From: Anastatus disparis
Taxonomy: Eukaryota > Arthropoda > Insecta > Hymenoptera > Eupelmidae
Assembly: GCA_017163975.1 (NCBI GenBank)
Contig: JAFFSR010000244.1
Span: 10,789,501 to 10,853,500 of the forward strand
Direction of reading: 5' to 3'
Length of the DNA: 64,000 nucleotides
This document shows positions 1 to 9,332 of the stretch, piece after piece. The notes below the pieces were generated by a model. That model ran no database searches. It worked only from the letters and a program-made list of their open reading frames with translations, and was not told where the DNA came from. The translations under genes and the position numbers were made by a program. Within the stretch, counting starts at the first letter, position 1; each line of letters starts with the position of its first letter.

Positions 1-2003
1 TATTATTTACTTGAAAATGTAGTAATACATGAAAAAATAAACAATTGTTTTAACTATCTTGTTACTTTTCGGATTGTTAAATTTACTGACTGTGAAAAAG
101 GTTAAACTGACAGTTCCAAACAGAAAAAACTAAAAAAAATGGTAGATTCAACTATTTTTTACTATAGCTTTAGTTACGTTTTGAAAAAGTTAATTCCACC
201 GAATGAAAAAACAACTGAAACAATTAAAAAAAACTGTAAGCTCTACTGTTTTTTTGTAGAGATTCAACGATTTGCCAAAATAGTGGATTTTACGAAAACA
301 AAACAATTAACAAGACCAAATTTTATTTTCGAGCACATTACGCAACTAGAGAATAAAATCTTAACTGACGAGGGTCGTAATTAGTCGAGGGAGGAACAGA
401 AATAATTATAAAAGTTTGTGAATTTCTTAATATATTGATTTTCATTAAAAATTGATACGCTTTTAATAATTTTTATTTGTTTATTTAATGATAATTATAA
501 ATTCTAGTAACTTTTTCAATATCATATACTTCAAATATAGTGGAAAAAAGTAAGATTAGCAAAATTAAAATCGTAATTTAGTCTTGCTATGTATTTATCA
601 GAAATACCAATTTACTCCTACTAATTTTAGACGTAATAAATTTCTTATTTTTGGCTTCTCGAGTTAATGAAGTAGCTATTACTATTAAGGTAAAAATAAA
701 AGTATTTTTTAATCTACATTAAATATCTTTTTAGTCTTCTCTGCTAAATAAAAATTTTTCAAAATCATTTTCACTTTGCTTCTTCATTTCTCTCGGTATA
801 ACATATTTCCATAGAATGATGAAACGTTTCGTAGCATTACATAAAATTTCGAGCATATTTTAATTTAATAGCAATTATATCAAGTAACCCGAGCCTATTA
901 GAGTGAATAATGAGTTGGTGGGCTTCATTATTTGGCGCTAGAAATAGTCTCTCGAGACTTATTAAGGTCTCTTGTACCTACAGGGTTTAACTCCTTGTAA
1001 ACATTAGAATGTGATGCATTTCCTACTTGTAATCAATGACATTTTCACGAAATAATTAAATTTTAAATATTATAAAGAGAATAAAAATTCAATGTGATGG
1101 AATTCGTAAAATTATTAGCAAATAATACTAATACTACGAAAAAAGCAATAGAATTTATCATCTGTTTGAGAAAAAAAAAATATCATAACATAAAATTAAA
1201 TAACTATTCCAAGATAAAAAACACATTTAAAATAAAAAAAAGTTTTCAATTACACCAAACAAATTATAGCATTATACGCTCATTAACCATTTTCAAATGT
1301 TTATTTATGACATTACAATAATGTACACTTCTTGAATAGTTCATTAATAGTCAAAGGTATGAAGTTAAATTACTGTATAAGGAAACTATTTCAGAGAATT
1401 TTGCTTGGCTGAAATAGCAAAGTACCTTGTTAGTTCAGTCAAAGTTTGTCAGTACATAAGGTTGCTATTTCACCGGTGCGTATATCGTTGTTGTGAAGAT
1501 ATTCTTTTACTTACTTAGTTTATTTACTAATTAAGTCTGAAATGAAAGAAAAACCGTAATTAAATAAATTTGATATCCTCCAGTTTTTTTCGACGTACTG
1601 TAATTTGATTATAATAAATATCAAATTTTTTAATAAAATTAATTGATGTTTTTTTCATTTGAGTAAAATTAAATTTTAATTACAATTTATGAACCACTTG
1701 AATCGCAATTACATTATAAGTAATTAGATTGTGAAATTTTTTATTTGAATTATAAAAGTGCGTGTAATGTTTTGAAAAATTCTTAATCCATTACGTAACT
1801 TTACTTCAATAAATGGGTGCTAAACAACGTACTTTTTTATAAAAATTTGTAAAAATTCATAGAAAATAATAAACAAGCAATTTTCTTTAAGATTCTCTTA
1901 AATGATTATTGAAAATAGTCATTCCCGAAATTCTCGGTTGAAATTCAAGCAAATGTTTAACGTAAGAGTAACAAACCATCTCAATGATAAAATAATCGAT
2001 CGC
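1..2003. other. A+T-rich intergenic DNA
   Basis: I see no gene. The short frames at 139-384 and 1094-1321 are low-complexity and lack coding composition. A slightly GC-elevated patch lies at about 885-1010. No transposon ends were recognised. Confidence 0.6.
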
Positions 2004-2417
2004 TCAGTACGATGTTAAAGTATCAGGCGCCACACTAAGAGAGAATAACATCTGGTCTTTAAAAACTCCTCGAAATAGCTTATACCTTCTTTCTACTTCT
2101 CTTTTTCTCACATTTTCTCTTATTCGTCGGCCTCGGCAACGAATTTTCGCGTATTGAGATCGCAGAAACAAGAAGCGTTTTAAAGCTCCCTTAATTGACT
2201 CAAAGGCTTGTGAGTTAGTAAACATACATATATATATGGCTTGTTTTATACATATATACACATATATCTTCCAAGCCTTCAGGTGAAGATCTACAAACGT
2301 CAACGGAGCATCTCCCATTTTAATCCTATTAGCACCACCGTCGGACGTGAGGTTATATTTAACACGGTTGTTACTTATGTATGTTATATGGAACATGTTT
2401 TTTTTTGTATTTTTCAA
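2004..2417 (-). CDS. Doubtful 137-aa frame in a GC-elevated block
   Basis: An ATG-started frame of 137 codons lies on the minus strand in a block that is clearly richer in G+C than its surroundings. The conceptual product begins with a polar Asn/Lys stretch, has a tyrosine/isoleucine-rich middle that merely translates a TA-repeat (around 2225-2270), and ends with a basic Arg/Lys-rich segment. I recognise no domain, signal peptide or plausible splice partner. The block could equally be a conserved non-coding element or an untranslated exon. I list it because frame length and composition are unusual for this window. Confidence 0.18.
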   Translation of the reverse strand: MKNTKKNMFHITYISNNRVKYNLTSDGGANRIKMGDAPLTFVDLHLKAWKIYVYICIKQAIYICMFTNSQAFESIKGALKRFLFLRSQYAKIRCRGRRIRENVRKREVERRYKLFRGVFKDQMLFSLSVAPDTLTSY

Positions 2418-4365
2418 TGTTAAATATGATACTATTTAAGGTAATATAGTTCAAAGTTAAGTTTTTAGCTTCATTGCTAATTCAACAGCACTTGATTCAT
2501 AATTAACATTTTTAATTCATTAAAAAAAATATTAACGAAAGTAATAATTTTATTATTTAATTAAGAAATAAAATGAATATACTTATAAAGAATAACTGTA
2601 AAATTAAATGTAATAGTATTTAAATATATGCATCAAAAAATTGTTTAGAAATATTGACAGAATTTACATACTATTGATGTTTATCCAATTTTTTTATAGA
2701 CCATGCAACAAATTCATATGTAATTTAATCAAAAATTTTTTTGTATGATTCTATTAAATAAATTTAATCTGTTCTAGTATACTATTTCCCACCATTATAT
2801 GAGCCGTTTAAAAAATGTAAATATATATCTGTAATACATCGTATTGACGAATACTCATAGTATCTTGTATAAAATAGTAAATACTAGTGTTGTTTTTAAT
2901 CAATTTACTAAAACAAATTCAAATTTACTATTTGAATATCTATATGTATAGATGAGTACAAGAAGAGGTTAAAAATATCGAGGCTTTAAGTATTAAGAGT
3001 ATTAGTCATTTCTGATAATACGTATAGGCATATTTTAAAATTCCAATAAATTTTTTTCGAAAACTATAGCACTAAATTTAAGATTTTACTAAACACTTTT
3101 CTAACTTCGGTTTTTTGATCTTTTGAAAATTATAAAATATATGAGCAGTTTTATCTAAGCTTTAAGACTTTTTTTAATTTCAGTTGCTTCATAACTGTAC
3201 AGTTTTTTAACTAATTATTTTAGAGGATTATCTCTAGAAATAGGTCACTGTTGAGATTACAAAATATATAAACAATCAAAATAATCCAAAAATTTAACTG
3301 AAAATATGCATAAAAATAAATGTTACATTTGATTCTGAATTTTATCTTAATTTTTTTTCCTCTGTAACTTTTGAATAACTTCAGCTTTTTGAACAAGGTT
3401 TCACTTTCAATTTATATACGATTCTGTAAAAAACGAAAAAATTTATTATAATAATGTTTTGAGAAAAGTACGGAATGCAAAAGTAAATTCCATGTTATAA
3501 TCATATTGTTTTTTATACTTTTCTGAAAAACATTGTCATAATAAGTTTTCTCTTGTCGAACAAATATTCTTAACAATCACACTTTTACGCTCGACTTTGA
3601 ATTTCCAATAATAACAATTAATATTTGTATTTCAATTAAAATTCGTATTTCCATTTGAAAGAGTTGAGAATATGATTCCCTGGCTAGATGCTAGTTCGTA
3701 TTTCCAAGTTGCAGTTACAATAATAAAAATTATAAACTATAAAAAATTATAAAATCATCAAGTGTATGGCCAAATATAATCTCAATTATGGCTATTATAT
3801 GAAAGAAGAGACGAGAACCAAAAGTCTAAACATCTGAATCTGTACCCTCAAAAGTTGAAATGATAGACTCGAAGACCATTCTTAGTAACGATGTTTTCCC
3901 ATTGTCAGAAAAGAACTATGATATGATGATATAATGTTACTAAGAAGACTTCAAGTAGTGTGAGATGCTAGTGGAGGGAGGGAATAGTCCTACTTGTCCT
4001 GAATTTATATTTGAAATCTTTAATTAAAAAGAGTCAAGGTTCTCATCAATGGCAATTAAGAGCAGTTTGTCTTACTTTATTTAGAATGGAATTTACTATT
4101 TATTACGAAAATGAGAATATTGTTGGAATTATTTCTAACTTTCACTAGAACACGACGTTTCAGTGTCTATACGAGTTGGTTGGTAAGTACTCATTGATGC
4201 AAATATCGAAATTAGCACAGTTTTGATTGAACGGTGGCCACTAAGAGCTTTTGCTTCAAATGACTGATATAAAGCTTTTTTATCTAAATTTTGACATAAA
4301 TGACACTGACAGCAAATGTACCACTCTTGAGTGAATCTGTCACTGTAATTATAGCTCTATCAGAA
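2418..4365. other. A+T-rich intergenic DNA
   Basis: It holds only the 3441-3546 inverted repeat. The part at 3780-4365 is a little richer in G+C and directly precedes the ionotropic-receptor relic, so it may be decayed upstream gene sequence. I could not align any motif in it. Confidence 0.5.
3441..3546. repeat. Inverted repeat / small fold-back (about 30-bp arms)
   Basis: The left arm (3441-3470, ending GAGAAAAGTA) and right arm (3516-3546, TACTTTTCTG...) are complementary with a few changes and one gap, around a 45-bp loop. The palindrome is imperfect and A+T-rich, so chance contributes, but the arm length is above background. Confidence 0.45.
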
Positions 4366-4800
4366 AGATGTCCAACCTTAATCTAAGCGAAGTTTTTTGG
4401 AGTCAACAGATGTTAAAGGGTGGGATAGGGGATCTTTTGGTGAATCATCAATCCTCTTGCGTAATGTCTATTGTTCAGACAAGCACTACTCCACCTGCTC
4501 TTCATATCTATCCTCTAAGTGTGGTAGAAATATTATCCGTTTGTGTTTCCAAAGAATTGATATTATCGAACAAGGCATTATCTTGCGCGTTCATTTGCGC
4601 ACTCCTTTTGTAATAGTTCAGTCAATATTATTTAGTTTAACTATATACAATGCTTACATGACCGCCTACTCACTGAACATTATTGTAGACTACTCGATAG
4701 CATCAAGTTTGTCCAACTTACTGATAAGAGTTGCTAAGAGACCACTTGGGATCTCGATTTAAGCTTAGAAGTTTATTAGAGCCTTGGGGTGATATTCCAT
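4366..4800 (+). pseudogene. Frameshifted relic of an insect ionotropic receptor (IR) gene
   Basis: Two overlapping + frames together resemble the ligand-gated core of insect ionotropic receptors, which are chemosensory relatives of ionotropic glutamate receptors. One frame (about 4397-4430) reads VKGWD. The other (from about 4415) continues IGDLLVNHQSSCVMSIVQTS, matching the family pattern GxWDGxIGDLL that ends the first ligand-binding lobe. Further on, about 4610-4760 reads SILFSLTIYNAYMTAYSLN then IASSLSNLLIRV. This resembles the third membrane segment plus the YxAYSA/SLxxL stretch that opens the second lobe. The frame changes inside the WD-IGDLL motif and again before the membrane segment. 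The pore region between the lobes is missing, and stops follow near 4760. No intact gene can be assembled, so it is dead. An IR75-like origin is possible, but I cannot place the subfamily. The identification is from memory of family patterns, without a search. Confidence 0.5.
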
Positions 4801-5144
4801 CTGGTATTAAAAATTTTACAGATGAATAGAACATAATAACAAATAATGTAGTAGTTAGTTTTTCAAATGTTGCTCTAACGGAGTACTTTTACAAGTGCTT
4901 TTTATTTTTTTTATAGGTCTTATAGTTTCTGCACAAAAAACTCAAATTTAAAAAAATTGATAACTAGTCTGTCTTTTCTAGCTGTTGTATTTGCAAATTA
5001 GTATTTATATTACTCAGCTATATCACCCAATTCTTGTTAAAAAATGTGTTAAACAGAAATCATTTAAAATCATGGATTGTTTCTCATTAGAAAATAGGTG
5101 TTGGTTAAAAAAATTAATTCTGCAGTCCCCTCACCCAAGGTTGT

Positions 5145-5198
5145 TTCTAGCTCATTCCTATTATAGCCCAGGTGAGCTAGAATCGGCGTGAGCTAGAA
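5145..5198. repeat. TTCTAGCTCA / TGAGCTAGAA repeat cluster
   Basis: TTCTAGCTCA at 5145-5154 is followed by two inverted copies, TGAGCTAGAA at 5173-5182 and 5189-5198, within a GC-elevated 90-bp block (GGTTGTTTC... to ...GAACCAGCC). Either downstream copy could pair with the upstream one. It may be a MITE end or a binding-site cluster. Confidence 0.4.
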
Positions 5199-7172
5199 CC
5201 AGCCTAGTTTATTTACTAAGGTTATAAATCTTATTTGACCTTTTTAATACAAAAAGGTGATAGAAATAAATGAATGATTAACACAGAAATAAGAGCAATA
5301 CAAATTATAACAGTGGTAAGAATATGAGCTTGGAAATTTATAATATGTATAGTAGAACAATTAATTACATTCATTATAACCATATCTTGAATAATAATTT
5401 TATAAATTTATATTCTGTATGACTGCTTGATAACTACTTTATGAAAAATATAAAGAACAAAAATTTTTCACAGTGAATACTTTATGATTAATAAGTTTTA
5501 TAAAGAAACAACTTTAGCTACATTTTTTATATGAAAAATTCAAAAAATATAAAGTATTTTGAATTTTAAAAAACCACTTTCTACATTAAAAAATGCTTCA
5601 AGAATATATAAAATGTAAATTGTCCTGAAAATATTTATGTCTTATTCATAAAATGTTATCTTTTGTTACCGTCTTGTTTAATATACCGTAAAAAAAATTT
5701 CAAATTTCATTTACGTAATAGTGTGACAAGAATATATTTCTTAAATGTCTGAGATGTTACACAATTTCTTTTTTTTTCATTCCTTTATTAAAAATTATTG
5801 CTGTACTTCACGAAATTTATGAAGCTACATTCAAGCTTCCAAGCGCGGTCTGGAAAATTTAAAGCTATCAAAGTCACTAAAAATAATATGTAAACATAAA
5901 CTTTTTTAAAAATTATTTATTAAATTTAATATTATATTTTATGTTTAAATTAGAACAATATGAAATTGGATTATTCCATAAAATATAAAACAATTTGTTA
6001 ATTTTTTTTTTAATTTTACAAGTATAAATAAAATATACTAAAAATATATTCAAAAATAAAACTAAATGTTTTTCACGAAAATTATTACTTCAATTTCGCT
6101 TTATTGTTTCTAACCCTTTTCGAAATAATGTTCAAGCAGCACGAACAACTTCTATCTTACACGTAAAATATAAATTTATCATGCAGTTTTTGGAAAATTT
6201 ACAATTATACTAGGTAACTCTGGCTATTAATGTTTTATAAGGAAAATTTAATTACCAGTTTAAGAAAACAAAATTTTATAAAAATTAAAATAAATAAAAA
6301 TTTTTATATTAAAATATTAGTAATCAATCATCTTATAAATTAAATGTATTAATTTTGCTATCAATAGTCAATAAAATTATGACAGTAAGAAAAACTAATT
6401 TTATATAAAATAACTGCACAAAATTCAATTATTGTTTAAAATGGACCTTTTAGTATATTTAACAAATATAAATTTCACTGATATAATTTTAATGTCAATA
6501 ACTAACATTTTCATGTACATATTTCATAAACTCAAATAATCAAAGGTCAAGTTTAAGTTTGTAAAATAATTATCAATTTAAAATATATAATAAAATGTTA
6601 TCTTATACTATTATTTTTTGGAGACTTTTATAAGATCATAAACAAATTAAAAAAATTTAATTTCTTATATAATGCTCATATTACTCGTATTTTACTTAAT
6701 CTTAAATATATAAATATTTAACTTTTAAACTGTACTTCAATTACAGATACATATAAAAAAGCTCACACTCAATAAATTTATAAGTAAAAAACTTGATAAA
6801 TATTGGAGTAACTCAAAAAATTATTGCAAATTTTCTAGATTTTATACTTTTAGCAATAGAAATTATCGATCACCCATAACTACTAATGTTAGTATGGACA
6901 GACGACCGTTATAAAATTCGGGTGGCGCTATAAACAGGATCTCTATAGATTAAGAATTTTTATGTGATTTCTATATCTAAATTTTATGTTATTCTTGTAT
7001 ACAAGCCTCTGCTTCTAAACATTTTAAGTTTTATTTTAGTACGATTTTGAAAGCGAACAGTCAACACGGAACGTTGACTAAGAACAAGACAAGAAAACTC
7101 CTCTAGTATTTATACATACACAGTATTTTTTTGTTCATAATTTAGGAATTTTTCTTATTAGTTGTTAAATAC

Positions 7173-7192
7173 ATAAATAAATAAATAAATAA
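7173..7192. repeat. (AAAT)5 microsatellite
   Basis: Five AAAT units about 570 bp upstream of the 432-aa gene start. Several similar AAAT/ATTT runs occur elsewhere, for example near 52375. Confidence 0.8.
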
Positions 7193-7389
7193 TTTTTACT
7201 TTATCGATGGTTAAATATTCCTAGTTATAAAATTTAAATATTCAATAAAATTATTTTAAACTTTAAATATAGAATCTCTCATTTAATAAAATAATATTCA
7301 ACAAACTTTGTTTATTATGAACTCTACATAACAACAGTTTTTTCAATGACCCAAGACAGAACTGTGATAAGAGTAAGCGTTTTCCACAT

Positions 7390-7510
7390 GATTAAAGCAT
7401 CATGATGATTTCATCGTAAACTACCAAGCTGGTCACGTCTTATACTTGTGATGTGCAAACTTAAGAATATTTTTCGATCTTAATATACGATTTTGGATAT
7501 TTATCAATTT
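7390..7510 (+). promoter_or_regulatory. Probable 5' UTR exon and promoter-proximal DNA of the 7.8-kb secreted-protein gene
   Basis: A GC-elevated stretch ends at a good 5' splice site, with GTAAGTAT starting at 7511. A matching 3' splice site (TTTTACAG, 7721-7728) lies 38 bp before the start codon at 7767. The segment has no useful reading frame and would be untranslated leader. The left edge is a guess because I see no clear TATA box or initiator. The exon itself is inferred from the paired splice sites. Confidence 0.4.
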
Positions 7511-7728
7511 GTAAGTATATTATAATTATTATTTTCTTATATCTCAACGCATTAAGTTTAATTTACATATTATTTAAGAAATATAATTTTATTAATGCTA
7601 TTATTTAAAATTATTCTTAATATTACAATTATAAATTATTTTATTCAAAATTTAATCTTACTTAATCGTAAAATTAATTAGTCAAATATGATTTAGATAT
7701 TCTATTAAATAAAATTATATTTTTACAG
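7511..7728 (+). other. Probable 5' UTR intron (218 bp)
   Basis: It begins GTAAGTAT and ends in a T-rich run followed by TTTTACAG, and is strongly A+T-rich throughout, as insect introns usually are. It lies just upstream of the only convincing coding exon. An intron in the 5' leader of an otherwise single-exon coding region is plausible. RNA evidence is needed to confirm it. Confidence 0.45.
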
Positions 7729-7766
7729 CATCCGATACATCAAGAGATAAATAACTGCCAGTCATC

Positions 7767-9065
7767 ATGGCTGCGCTGCTCAAAATACAAATAAGTTTTA
7801 CTCTGCTGCTTATCTGTTCAACTGTACGAGCATTGGAGTTAAAAAATTTTACGAAAACCTGGTCATCTAAAGAAAACGTTGAATATTTTGTAAGCAACGA
7901 CATCGATACTCCAGACAATAGTTTTCTCTATGCATCTTGTAAAAATGCATATCAACCACGAGAACTCCATTGTAACATTACCATCGACACACCATCGGTT
8001 CAAGATAAAACATGGACCAATGTAACGTGTAGTATGAAATTTAAAAGTAATTTATTTTTAAAAAACGACGTAAAACTCGAGATTATTGATTTACGACGTT
8101 TTGGTGGTGAAATAGTTGCCGTGACTTGGCTGCAAACTCATCAAATAAGAAGTGTTATAGCGTTGAAGAAAAAAGTTACTTTTGTTTATCCATCAAATTG
8201 TTCAAGCACTGATATATTAAGTCTCAACATCTACGATGGAGAATATTTTGTCGAAGGTCCTATATATTACAGTGGTACTTTTGACATTATTCCTGGTTAT
8301 AATACAATATGCAACACCGATTCTCCATGCAGAATGACATATAATCAAACTGGTGATGAAATTGGTGATCAAATTCCTTTCTTAGTAAAAGATTTTGATA
8401 GAGTTGAAATGCATCCAATAGATTCAAAATCACCATCCAAAGGTTTCTACGTTCGTGGTTGGAGAGCTTACGAAAATTATCCAATCGTTTTTGATAATTA
8501 CGAATTCGAAATTCAATACATAGATCCAGCAGGAAATGCATCGAATATATTCAAAGATAATGTTTATAAACAAGATGACGTTTATAATCTTACAAAATCT
8601 TCGAATGCAAATGAATTTTATGGTTTATGTTATCGTAGAAAAGAATTTGAGGTTCAGTGCGTTCAATATGAATGCGAGGAAAATTTTTCGCCTTGTCGTT
8701 CAAAGTTACGATTAAACGCCACTGTTCATATTCAATCTAGTGATATTTTAAGGGATGTGCATAATTTAATTGACGATGGAATGATAGTATTTATTGAAAA
8801 CTCAAATGATAAAAATAATACTTACTGGGAAGTGAGAATGATAAATTCCAAATTTCAAGAGGAACCGTTAAAACTTGATTTCAAATGCAGTTCAATGAAT
8901 AATTCAAAACATAAAGTAGTTGTTAACGAGACTCGCAAAGATTTGATATTTTATTTGGCGTGTGTTAACAATGTTTATGATAGTGAAACAAAAGAAATCT
9001 TAGAGAGTTTGTTAGAATTCAGTGTACGACGTATTTCGAAAAATTCAATTATTGATTCGGACTAA
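7767..9065 (+). CDS. Secreted cysteine-rich glycoprotein of unknown family (432 aa)
   Basis: This is an uninterrupted 432-codon frame in DNA where random frames rarely exceed 120 codons, and it is visibly richer in G+C than its flanks. The start context (ATCATGG) is favourable, and a probable 3' splice site ends at 7728. Residues 1-22 form a typical signal peptide (hydrophobic ISFTLLLIC core) with likely cleavage after the Ala of STVRA. There is no later membrane segment or GPI-like tail, so the product should be secreted. The mature chain has 12 cysteines, an even number suited to disulfides; four cluster in about 25 residues (LCYRRKEFEVQCVQYECEENFSPC, residues roughly 290-313). I count 11 N-glycosylation sequons (for example NFT, NIT, NVT, NCS, NQT, NAS, NLT, NAT, NNT, NNS, NET). 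Alternating hydrophobic and polar runs suggest a beta-rich fold. I recognise no family. A venom, haemolymph or salivary protein is possible but not shown. The C-terminus (KNSIIDSD) is not an ER-retention signal. An ATTAAA at 9156 and an AATAAA at 9327 could serve polyadenylation. Confidence 0.85.
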   Translation: MAALLKIQISFTLLLICSTVRALELKNFTKTWSSKENVEYFVSNDIDTPDNSFLYASCKNAYQPRELHCNITIDTPSVQDKTWTNVTCSMKFKSNLFLKNDVKLEIIDLRRFGGEIVAVTWLQTHQIRSVIALKKKVTFVYPSNCSSTDILSLNIYDGEYFVEGPIYYSGTFDIIPGYNTICNTDSPCRMTYNQTGDEIGDQIPFLVKDFDRVEMHPIDSKSPSKGFYVRGWRAYENYPIVFDNYEFEIQYIDPAGNASNIFKDNVYKQDDVYNLTKSSNANEFYGLCYRRKEFEVQCVQYECEENFSPCRSKLRLNATVHIQSSDILRDVHNLIDDGMIVFIENSNDKNNTYWEVRMINSKFQEEPLKLDFKCSSMNNSKHKVVVNETRKDLIFYLACVNNVYDSETKEILESLLEFSVRRISKNSIIDSD

Positions 9066-9155
9066 TTGATAACTATTATGTACGTGTTATTTACCGATTA
9101 GCTTCATGATCTGATCATTATCAAATGATATTTCATTGTAAAATTTTATAATATT

Positions 9156-9332
9156 ATTAAATTATCAACCAATTAAAATAAGATTTTTGTTTAAGTTATT
9201 ATTTTCAATATACAGATTTAATATTTTATTATAATAACAATCAAATGCTAAATAGTAATTTTAATTATTTAAATTTTAATATGTTGATTCCGAGAAGCAA
9301 ACAAAATTTTTAAGGATACGTTATAAAATAAA
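9156..9332 (+). terminator. Candidate polyadenylation signals for the 432-aa gene
   Basis: ATTAAA at 9156-9161, another ATTAAA near 9172 and AATAAA at 9327-9332 follow the TAA stop at 9063-9065. Such hexamers are common by chance in DNA this A+T-rich, so the assignment rests mainly on position. Confidence 0.25.

Larger units (their letters stand above)
4801..7389. other. A+T-rich intergenic DNA
   Basis: Apart from the 5145-5198 repeat cluster and the (AAAT)5 run, nothing is recognisable. A patch at 6885-6935 (AGTATGGACAGAC, GGGTGGCGCTATAAAC) is GC-elevated and shares TAGTATGGACAGAC with position 56723, which may mark small transposon ends. Confidence 0.5.

Noticed and set aside
8287..8541. 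84-aa minus-strand frame
   Set aside because: It lies wholly inside the 432-aa gene on the opposite strand and is a shadow.
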